From NCBI GenBank assembly GCA_020848015.1, contig JADLBA010000139.1, positions 1-6,363 on the forward strand: a stretch of 6,363 bases of DNA. The letters run 5' to 3'. The stretch is from Crocinitomicaceae bacterium. GTDB taxonomy: Bacteria > Bacteroidota > Bacteroidia > Flavobacteriales_D > Sanyastnellaceae. The translations under genes and the position numbers were made by a program. The notes beneath the pieces were generated by a model. It worked only from the letters and a program-made list of their open reading frames with translations. It did not search any database and was not told the DNA's origin. Shown here one piece after another: positions 1-4,678 of this stretch. Each line of letters begins with the position of its first letter. Within the stretch, counting starts at the first letter, position 1.

Positions 1-1745
1 CTCACTACTTTACTTGTGTCGGTAATGATCGGCTCATCCGTGTCGGGCAGTTTGGCGAGGAAATGGCGCTCGATCTTATTAAAAAGAGTCAACTCTACCT
101 TTTTAGGATCAACAAGCACCAATTTGATTTGCGACGGATGTTTTTTATAAAGAAGTGATACGAGGATCGCATTGAGTCCTACCGATTTTCCCTGCCCCGT
201 TGCACCAGCCATCAATAGGTGGGGCATTTTTGTAAGATCGGTAACAAAAATTTCGTTAGAGATAGTTTTCCCCAGTACTACAGGGAGATCCATTTCCGAA
301 TTCTGAAATTTCTCCGATGCGATCAGAGTTCTCATCGAAACAATATCGGGTCGCGAATTAGGCACCTCTATCCCGATCGTTCCCTTGCCCGGAATAGGGG
401 CAATAATGCGGATACCCAATGCAGCAAGGCTTAGAGCAATGTCGTCTTCGAGGTTTTTGATCTTTGAAATTCTTACTCCCGGTGCAGGGACAATTTCGTA
501 CAGTGTAACCGTAGGCCCTATCGTAGCCTTGATTCGCGCAATCTCGATCTTGTACTGGTTCAGCGTTTCAACAATCTTATTCTTATTCGCTTCCAGTTCT
601 TCCTTTGTTATTTGCGGACCGTTGCTTCCGTATTGCTTGAGCAGGTCAATTGAGGGCAGCACATACCTTGAAAGATCCAGCTTAGGATCATATTCGCCAA
701 ATTCCTTCAGCCGTTTTTCAATTTCTGATTCCGGTAACTCTTCTTCTGCCACCACGGCTTGAACTTCTATTCCCAGGTCGCCTGTCTCGAATGGAATCCC
801 AGTAGAAACTGGCATAGTGGCAACGATCTCCTGCGGGAAATCTATCTCCAATTCCTGTTCTTCCACTTCTCTCGCCGCTTCTGATTCTTCTCCCTCTTCA
901 ACCTCGTCATCTATCTCCTCCTCGTCATCTGACGGAGCAATGATCTCGTTCTTTGATTTTTCTGCAACCGAGACTTCCGGTTCGATTATTACCGGCTCTG
1001 CCTCATCATCGCTGTCTCCGGAAGCAAGGGTTTCTTTTCCCTTTTGCCACCATTCTCCTATCCGCGCCCAAAAAACTTCTACCTGATGGTTGTAATTAAA
1101 GATCAGAAAGGCACCGGTTACGAAAACGAGCAGCATCAAGGTGCCGAACCAGCCCAGTGTAAAAGTAGTCCATTGTGTGGCGAAAAACCCATACCCTCCA
1201 ACAAAGCGGTCGTTGCAGGTCAACTCAATGTGCGGAGTGGGCAGGTCGTGTTTTTTATGAAAAAGAAAGCCGATCAACAGTGGAAAGTAGAGCATACCCA
1301 GCACTGATAGTCGAAGACTTTTGAAAAGCGGCAAAATGGCTCTGTTGAAAGCTATTCGCGCACCATATAAAAAGAACATAAAAGCAACAAAAAAGGCCCC
1401 TACTCCAAAAAAACGGTACATAAAAAAATGAGCCAGATGTGCGCCGATTTTTCCCATCCAGTTGGCGTATCGCGGGAGCTCAGCCAACTGCCCTTCATTA
1501 TTTCCGACGATCAGGTGCTGGTCGTGGCCTCCGGAAAAAAGGTAGGAACAACACGATAGAAAAAGATAAACGCTGAAAAACGCTAAGAAGATCCCTGCGA
1601 TCTTTTTTACTCTTGTATCTTGGAAAAAAGCGACGATACCGGAGGTTTTGCCGGAGCCTGAAGAGGATTTTTCAGCCTTCCGTGGCTTGGTAACTTCCTC
1701 TTCTGCCGGCTCTGCCGGATTGTTTTTCAAACTGTTCTTTGCCAA
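1..1745 (-). CDS. ftsK: DNA translocase FtsK, N-terminal 581 residues (3' end off window)
   Basis: Septum-anchored ATP-driven DNA pump that clears and aligns the chromosome terminus during division. The minus strand reads open from a TTG at 1745-1743 to the window edge. Residues 1-45 are a charged start. About four hydrophobic membrane segments follow (roughly 48-68, 112-130, 145-163 and 197-217). A Glu/Asp-rich linker spans about 245-345. Then come the alpha domain and the start of the RecA-like motor, with Walker A GATGQGKS at 514-521 and the conserved VDPKKVEL at 545-552. Walker B and the DNA-reading gamma domain lie beyond the left edge. TTG is chosen because it is the only start codon after an in-frame TGA nine codons upstream; the next Met (residue 97) would remove the first membrane segment. 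AAGGGGG about 8 nt upstream may help this weak start. Divergent from rpmG. Identification is firm; whether the rest is intact cannot be seen. Confidence 0.95.
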   Translation of the reverse strand, partial: MAKNSLKNNPAEPAEEEVTKPRKAEKSSSGSGKTSGIVAFFQDTRVKKIAGIFLAFFSVYLFLSCCSYLFSGGHDQHLIVGNNEGQLAELPRYANWMGKIGAHLAHFFMYRFFGVGAFFVAFMFFLYGARIAFNRAILPLFKSLRLSVLGMLYFPLLIGFLFHKKHDLPTPHIELTCNDRFVGGYGFFATQWTTFTLGWFGTLMLLVFVTGAFLIFNYNHQVEVFWARIGEWWQKGKETLASGDSDDEAEPVIIEPEVSVAEKSKNEIIAPSDDEEEIDDEVEEGEESEAAREVEEQELEIDFPQEIVATMPVSTGIPFETGDLGIEVQAVVAEEELPESEIEKRLKEFGEYDPKLDLSRYVLPSIDLLKQYGSNGPQITKEELEANKNKIVETLNQYKIEIARIKATIGPTVTLYEIVPAPGVRISKIKNLEDDIALSLAALGIRIIAPIPGKGTIGIEVPNSRPDIVSMRTLIASEKFQNSEMDLPVVLGKTISNEIFVTDLTKMPHLLMAGATGQGKSVGLNAILVSLLYKKHPSQIKLVLVDPKKVELTLFNKIERHFLAKLPDTDEPIITDTSKVV

Positions 1746-1770
1746 CGTTAAAGCCCCCTTTTTCTCAAAT

Positions 1771-1800
1771 CAAAAGTAGATTTCAGCACCGGTCGGGAAA
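1771..1800 (-). promoter_or_regulatory. Putative ftsK promoter (Bacteroidota -33/-7 type)
   Basis: On the minus strand a perfect -7 box TACTTTTG (consensus TAnnTTTG) occupies 1778-1771. A weaker -33 element TTTC (consensus TTTG) lies at 1800-1797, 18 bp upstream. Transcription would start near 1765, giving a leader of about 20 nt before the TTG start codon at 1745. The -7 box is identical to that of the divergent rpmG promoter. The call rests on motif and position only. Confidence 0.5.
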
Positions 1801-1872
1801 TTGGCTGTCTAATGCTATTATCAACAGTTGCGGGTTAATGCAGTACCGTGAAAACGCATTCTCTCCGAGGAA

Positions 1873-1922
1873 GTGTCTTTCAATCCTATTCCTATAAAGT
1901 GAGTCGCCCACTATAGAGACAC
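1873..1922. repeat. Bulged inverted repeat upstream of the rpmG promoter
   Basis: Outer arms GTGTCT (1873-1878) and AGACAC (1917-1922) are perfect complements. Directly inside the right arm, CACTATAG (1909-1916) pairs with CTATA (1892-1896) and GTG (1899-1901), with a two-base AA bulge and the 7-nt loop AGTCGCC. The left side also has a 13-nt bulge (1879-1891). A run of T (1933-1940) begins about 10 nt beyond the stem. It could be a terminator for an unseen transcript, a protein-binding site or chance. No gene upstream on the plus strand would need a terminator here. Confidence 0.4.
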
Positions 1923-1961
1923 CCCGTCGTTGTTTTTTTTAAAAAAAAGTGGAGGGATTGC

Positions 1962-1991
1962 TTGAAAATGGCTCAACAAGCATTACTTTTG
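1962..1991 (+). promoter_or_regulatory. Putative rpmG promoter (Bacteroidota -33/-7 type)
   Basis: TTG at 1962-1964 and a perfect TAnnTTTG box, TACTTTTG at 1984-1991, are separated by 19 bp, the arrangement expected for the main sigma factor of Bacteroidota. Transcription would begin around 1996-1998, leaving a leader of about 12-14 nt before the ATG at 2010. The promoter therefore also argues against any rpmG start upstream of 2010. A T8A8 tract ends 13 bp before the TTG and may act like an UP element. Confidence 0.6.
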
Positions 1992-2009
1992 CGCTCCATT
2001 TTAAGAATC

Positions 2010-2192
2010 ATGGCAAAAAAAGGAAACCGCGTACAGGTAATACTTGAGTGCACAGAGCACAAAGAGTCAGGTATGCCAGGCACCAGCCGCTATATCACGA
2101 CGAAGAACAGGAAGAATACTCCTGAAAGAGTAGAGATCAGGAAATATAATCCGATCCTGAAACGCATGACCGTACATAAAGAAATTAAATAA
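2010..2192 (+). CDS. rpmG: 50S ribosomal protein bL33
   Basis: Small protein of the large ribosomal subunit, 60 residues, very basic. It begins MAKKGNRVQVILECTEHK and ends near YNPILKRMTVHKEIK, both typical of Bacteroidota bL33, and 60 residues is the usual length. Only one Cys is present (residue 14), so it is the zinc-free form lacking the two CxxC pairs. The ATG at 2010 is preferred over an in-frame TTG at 1962 because the family starts MAKK and because the -7 box lies between the two. No Shine-Dalgarno sequence precedes it. The DUF4295/bL38 gene follows after 10 nt, so the two are almost certainly one transcript. The usual bL28 gene is missing upstream. Confidence 0.95.
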   Translation: MAKKGNRVQVILECTEHKESGMPGTSRYITTKNRKNTPERVEIRKYNPILKRMTVHKEIK

Positions 2193-2202
2193 ATAAAGTA
2201 CC

Positions 2203-2355
2203 ATGGCAAAGAAGGTAGTTGCAACACTGCAGACCGGTGGCGGTAAAAACCACAGCAAGGTCATCAAAATGGTGAAGTCACCTAAAACCGGTGCTTATAC
2301 CTTTAAAGAAGAAATTGTGCACAACGATAAAATTGCGGAGTGGTTTAAATCCTGA
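2203..2355 (+). CDS. DUF4295-family small ribosomal protein (bL38)
   Basis: A 50-residue basic protein beginning MAKKVVATLQTGGGKNHSKV, with the conserved core KMVKSPKTGAYTFKEE (residues 22-37) and a C-terminal NDKIAEWFKS. This matches the Bacteroidota-specific DUF4295 family found between rpmG and ftsY. From memory, the Flavobacterium johnsoniae ribosome structure revealed a new large-subunit protein named bL38, which I believe is this family; that equation is recalled, not checked. Its position 10 nt after rpmG and before a strong terminator fits a ribosomal-protein transcript. No Shine-Dalgarno sequence is seen. Length and start are normal for the family. Confidence 0.9.
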   Translation: MAKKVVATLQTGGGKNHSKVIKMVKSPKTGAYTFKEEIVHNDKIAEWFKS

Positions 2356-2376
2356 TTCCTGTTGTGCGAAAAGTAT

Positions 2377-2414
2377 AAAAGGCTTTTTCCCCGGCGGAAA
2401 AAGCCTTTTTTTCT
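2377..2414 (+). terminator. Intrinsic terminator after the bL33-bL38 pair
   Basis: A perfect 10-bp stem GGCTTTTTCC (2381-2390) / GGAAAAAGCC (2396-2405) has the 5-nt loop CCGGC. A-T pairs extend it outward from the AAAA at 2377-2380 into the seven-T run at 2406-2412. It begins 22 nt after the bL38 stop codon and ends well before ftsY, so it should cut ribosomal-protein transcription before ftsY or leave only some readthrough. Confidence 0.9.
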
Positions 2415-2447
2415 TAGCAGACCCATCGGTAGAAATGATGATATTAC

Positions 2448-2454
2448 AAAGGAG
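2448..2454 (+). promoter_or_regulatory. Strong Shine-Dalgarno sequence of ftsY
   Basis: AAAGGAG ends 5 nt before the ftsY ATG at 2460 and matches the canonical anti-Shine-Dalgarno at seven positions. It is the only clear one among the genes here; rpmG, the bL38 gene, siaB, siaC, rimO and the last gene have none. It fixes the ftsY start. Confidence 0.7.
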
Positions 2455-2459
2455 TTAAA

Positions 2460-3428
2460 ATGAATTTTTTTAAGCGTCTCTTTTCGTCAGAAAAAAAAGA
2501 GAACCTCAACAAGGGATTAGAGAAAACCCGTACCGGCTTTTTTTCAAAGTTGGCAAAAATTGTCGCCGGCAAAAGCCGGGTGGATGACGAGGTGCTCGAC
2601 AATCTGGAAGAAATACTTATTTCTTCTGACGTAGGTGTAGAAACCACACTTAAGATCATCCGCAAAATTGAAGACCGTGTTTCCCGCGATAAATACATGG
2701 GAACCGGCGAGTTGAACATCATTCTGAAAGAAGAAATAGCTGAACTGCTAAAGGCTCACGAAGGAGAAGAGACGGATGAAGTACATATTCCCTCATCAGA
2801 GACACCTTATATAATCATGGTGGTGGGGGTAAATGGTGTCGGAAAAACAACCACCATAGGCAAGCTCGCTCACCAGCTTAAGAGCCAAGGTAAAAAAGTG
2901 ATGCTAGGTGCTGCCGATACATTCCGCGCAGCAGCGGTAGATCAATTGAAGATTTGGAGCGATCGTGCCGGAGTTCCGATTGTGATGCAGGGTATGGGAG
3001 CAGATCCAGCTTCAGTTGCCTATGACACACTCCAGTCGGCGGTTGCACAAAAAATGGATGTGGTGCTGATTGATACTGCCGGGCGATTGCACAATAAAGT
3101 AGGACTGATGAACGAACTTTCCAAGATCAGACGAGTGATGCAAAAAGTAATTCCCAATTCCCCACACGAGGTTTTGTTGGTGCTGGATGGTAGCACGGGA
3201 CAAAATGCATTTGAGCAGGCAAAACAGTTTACAGCAGCTACCGATGTGAATGCACTCGCCATTACAAAGATTGATGGAACTGCGAAAGGAGGAGTTGTGA
3301 TTGGAATTTCTGATCAGTTCAGCATTCCGGTAAAATATATCGGAGTGGGTGAAAAAATCGGCGACCTACAGGTATTCAACCGCTTCGAGTTTGTGGACTC
3401 GCTTTTCGGTACAGATACCAAGGAATAG
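2460..3428 (+). CDS. ftsY: Signal recognition particle receptor FtsY
   Basis: SRP-receptor GTPase that docks ribosome-SRP complexes at the inner membrane for co-translational insertion. It has 322 residues. The short start MNFFKRLFSSEKKE is basic/amphipathic and replaces the long acidic A domain of E. coli FtsY, as is normal in this phylum. A helical N domain spans about 15-105 (DEVLDNLEEILISSDVGV). The G domain shows G1 GVNGVGKTT (123-131), the insertion-box start DTFRAAA (153-159), G3 DTAGR (205-209), G4 TKID (269-272) and the closing GVGEKIGDLQ (295-304). All key GTPase residues are present. The start is supported by AAAGGAG 5 nt upstream. A terminator separates it from bL38 and no TAnnTTTG box is visible in the gap, so its own promoter is unclear. 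Its stop codon lies 3 bp from the stop of the convergent siaC. Confidence 0.97.
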   Translation: MNFFKRLFSSEKKENLNKGLEKTRTGFFSKLAKIVAGKSRVDDEVLDNLEEILISSDVGVETTLKIIRKIEDRVSRDKYMGTGELNIILKEEIAELLKAHEGEETDEVHIPSSETPYIIMVVGVNGVGKTTTIGKLAHQLKSQGKKVMLGAADTFRAAAVDQLKIWSDRAGVPIVMQGMGADPASVAYDTLQSAVAQKMDVVLIDTAGRLHNKVGLMNELSKIRRVMQKVIPNSPHEVLLVLDGSTGQNAFEQAKQFTAATDVNALAITKIDGTAKGGVVIGISDQFSIPVKYIGVGEKIGDLQVFNRFEFVDSLFGTDTKE

Positions 3429-3431
3429 AAA

Positions 3432-3821
3432 TCAGGAACGATATTCCTCTGATTCTTCGATGCGGATAGGAAGCCCCAGTATTTCCTGGTACATCTCACC
3501 GGCTTCGATCATGAATTCATCGGCAGGTTCAACATACCAGATGATTTCCAGTATAGTTCCGTTTTCAAGCATTGCTTTCAACGCCGTGAGCAGTAGCATT
3601 AATCCTTTTGCAGAAGCGGAATTGAAGTAAGGCAAATTAAACTTGAAAACCGATCCGCTGAGTATCTGTGCTTCGTTTTCCTTCAACCAATCTGCAATAT
3701 TTTTGAAGTATTCATACGCATTGAGTGGAGTTGCAATTCCACCCACTTTATAAATTCCGGAATCTGTATCAAAAAGAATTCCTGGGGTAGATTTGGTAGA
3801 TTCAAGTTTTAATTGTGGCAC
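3432..3821 (-). CDS. siaC: SiaC-family regulatory phosphoprotein (DUF1987)
   Basis: A 129-residue soluble protein with the DUF1987/SiaC pattern: N-terminal LKLESTKSTPGILFDTDSG (about 4-22), GGIATPLNAYEYFKNIADWL (27-46), then KFNLPYFNSASAKGLMLLL (60-78) and a C-terminal IIWYVEPADEFMIEAGEMYQ (93-112). In Pseudomonas aeruginosa, SiaC is phosphorylated by SiaB on a Thr in the FN(T/S)xS segment, and the unphosphorylated form activates the diguanylate cyclase SiaD. Here Ser68 and Ser70 sit in that segment, so Ser68 is the likely target (inference from alignment by eye). The start is GTG at 3821; an in-frame TGA two codons upstream leaves no longer option, and the next Met is residue 74. It lies 117 nt downstream of the kinase gene on the same strand. 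The family is well supported; its output partner is unknown. Confidence 0.85.
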   Translation of the reverse strand: MPQLKLESTKSTPGILFDTDSGIYKVGGIATPLNAYEYFKNIADWLKENEAQILSGSVFKFNLPYFNSASAKGLMLLLTALKAMLENGTILEIIWYVEPADEFMIEAGEMYQEILGLPIRIEESEEYRS

Positions 3822-3938
3822 TTGTCAGATGAATTTAAGGGGGAGTAATTACCGGCGCAGATCACATCTTTTGAGGATGTCAGGGGCACTCGGAAGAAAC
3901 GCTTGTCATTTCAATGAATTGTTTTGTTTACAATATTC
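3822..3938 (-). other. siaB-siaC intergenic spacer
   Basis: 117 nt between two genes that would be expected to be tightly coupled. I see no ORF above ten codons and no TAnnTTTG box on the minus strand. Two weak inverted repeats are present: GAATTGT / ACAATaTTC (3916-3922 / 3930-3938), directly after the siaB stop, and ACATC / GATGT (3864-3868 / 3876-3880). Neither is followed by a T run on the minus strand, so readthrough from siaB to siaC seems possible. Confidence 0.45.
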
Positions 3939-4421
3939 TTATGATAGTGAAATCCTGACATAACTATTGCAAGCGTAGTTTTCCTCATCGAAGGGTGAAA
4001 TATTTACGTCAATGTTATCCACGCCCTTGCGTGCAATTTGAAGCATTCCAAGGCCGGCTCCGCCTTTTTCACCGAATTCAGGATCCATCAACTGAGCCTT
4101 AAAAGCCAGAGTAATCTCTTCACTCGACATTTTCTTAATGATGTCTGTGCTTTCCTTCAATCGAATGGCATCCTCTTTCGATGCAATGTTCTGGAGCTGA
4201 ATAACTAATTTTCCCTCTTCCACTTTCCAGTCGAATAATATTCCTCCGGCACGGCAATATCGCTGTGCATTATCAATAAGCTCCAGGGCGATGCTACAGA
4301 GTTTTTTCAGGTCGGAACGCTTTCCAAAATTGGCATGAGCCGCTGCTGTAAGCATATCGGTTAGGTGAAGTGTGATCTGGCTGCTGATCGTTCCGGAGTA
4401 ATGAATTGCGTTGTTTATCAT
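3939..4421 (-). CDS. siaB: SiaB-family protein kinase (histidine-kinase-like ATPase fold)
   Basis: A 160-residue cytoplasmic protein with a HATPase-type ATP-binding fold, without transmembrane or sensor domains. The N box is ALELIDNAQRY (45-55, with Glu47, Asp50 and Asn51). The glycine-rich ATP-lid motif is GEKGGAGLGMLQIARKG (117-133). In the Pseudomonas SiaABCD system, SiaB phosphorylates SiaC and SiaA (PP2C type) reverses it. The adjacent siaC downstream on the same strand gives strong context, and the length fits SiaB-like proteins in Bacteroidota. The start is ATG at 4421 with an AT-rich leader including the palindrome ATAATTAATTAT (4429-4440), and no Shine-Dalgarno sequence. A small anti-sigma-factor kinase of the RsbW/SpoIIAB type is the main alternative, but the neighbouring DUF1987 protein favours SiaB. 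Confidence 0.85.
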   Translation of the reverse strand: MINNAIHYSGTISSQITLHLTDMLTAAAHANFGKRSDLKKLCSIALELIDNAQRYCRAGGILFDWKVEEGKLVIQLQNIASKEDAIRLKESTDIIKKMSSEEITLAFKAQLMDPEFGEKGGAGLGMLQIARKGVDNIDVNISPFDEENYACNSYVRISLS

Positions 4422-4449
4422 TTTCTATATAATTAATTATTTAAGATTA

Positions 4450-4544
4450 TTCTGTCAGGCTTATGCTTCGATTACTGCTGCTGCGTACGGCGGCAGCACC
4501 TCTGTACTTGATACGGCTGGTGCGAAGTTGACCATCTGACAGAA
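4450..4544. repeat. Long imperfect hairpin closed by 9-bp inverted repeats
   Basis: TTCTGTCAG (4450-4458) and CTGACAGAA (4536-4544) are perfect inverted copies. Inside, ATG/CAT (4463-4465 / 4533-4535) and CTTCG/CGAAG (4466-4470 / 4523-4527) can pair. A central stem TGCTGCTGC / GCGGCAGCA (4476-4484 / 4490-4498) has one G-T pair and the loop GTACG. GCACC (4496-4500) and GGTGC (4519-4523) offer an alternative pairing. The layered pairing suggests a folded RNA or a DNA cruciform, but the strand and role are unknown. Confidence 0.5.
4461..4535 (-). CDS. Possible 24-codon mini-ORF upstream of siaB
   Basis: On the minus strand an ATG at 4535-4533 opens 24 codons and stops with TAA at 4463-4461, 39 nt before the siaB start and on the same strand. 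The peptide begins MVNFAPAVSSTEVLPPY and ends AAAVIEA; it is Ala/Val-rich with a Pro-Pro and two Glu. Its GC content is about 53%, above the AT-rich flanks. It could be a leader peptide, a small signalling or precursor peptide, or chance within a hairpin. I recognise no family and there is no Shine-Dalgarno sequence. An antisense 22-codon ORF occupies the same bases, so at most one is likely real. Confidence 0.25.
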   Translation of the reverse strand: MVNFAPAVSSTEVLPPYAAAVIEA

Positions 4545-4614
4545 AAAAGAAAACCAGCATTAATACAAGTAAAAAGCAATAGATTCTTCGTCTTGAATGG
4601 TGACATACGGGTGG

Positions 4615-4634
4615 AGTATCTTATGATACTTTTT
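4615..4634 (+). repeat. Perfect inverted repeat followed by T run
   Basis: AGTATC (4615-4620) and GATACT (4625-4630) are perfect complements around the loop TTAT, followed by TTTT (4631-4634). As RNA on the plus strand it would resemble a short, weak terminator; as DNA it is a dyad that could be a regulator site about 65-70 bp upstream of the rimO -7 box. The sequence does not decide between these. Confidence 0.45.
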
Positions 4635-4678
4635 GGCATTACTACGCGATAAGACGGAAAGGGTTACAAAGCATAGTC

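Larger units (their letters stand above)
1746..2009. other. Intergenic region between ftsK and rpmG
   Basis: These 264 bp carry no convincing gene on either strand. They hold the ftsK promoter (minus, near 1771-1800), a bulged hairpin (1873-1922), a T8A8 tract (1933-1948) and the rpmG promoter (1962-1991). An open frame upstream of rpmG beginning with TTG at 1962 is only an N-terminal overhang of bL33 that covers the promoter. No rpmB (bL28) gene is present, although in many Bacteroidota it stands directly before rpmG. No tRNA-like pattern was seen. Confidence 0.75.

Noticed and set aside
219..1307. Plus-strand open frames of 71-125 codons
   Set aside because: They lie antisense to the continuous FtsK frame, have Ser-rich or otherwise improbable composition and no recognisable domain; they are shadows.
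1891..1916. Resemblance to a T7 promoter (minus CGACTCACTTTATAGG, plus CACTATAGAGA), suggesting vector or cloning-scar sequence
   Set aside because: The minus match needs a two-base insertion and the plus match lacks the upstream half. The surroundings are ordinary intergenic DNA, and the two matches are explained by the region being an inverted repeat.
1746..2009. Possible tRNA, SRP RNA or 6S RNA in the ftsK-rpmG gap
   Set aside because: No T-loop pattern, no SRP tetraloop signature and no fold typical of 6S RNA was found by reading.
2067..2722. Minus-strand open frames across bL33/bL38 and the start of ftsY
   Set aside because: They overlap firmly identified plus-strand genes and show no family pattern.
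3349..3630. Plus-strand 93-codon open frame across the end of ftsY into siaC
   Set aside because: It covers two well-identified genes in other frames and is Ser-rich without a domain.
3822..4541. CATCTGACA occurring in opposite orientations before siaC and before siaB as a shared regulator site
   Set aside because: Only two 9-base copies; the second overlaps the hairpin arm and no flanking similarity is seen. Chance is likely.
4627..4635. TACTTTTTG as a -7 box for rimO
   Set aside because: It has one base too many between TA and TTTG and no -33 TTG at a suitable distance (the nearest is 31 bp away).
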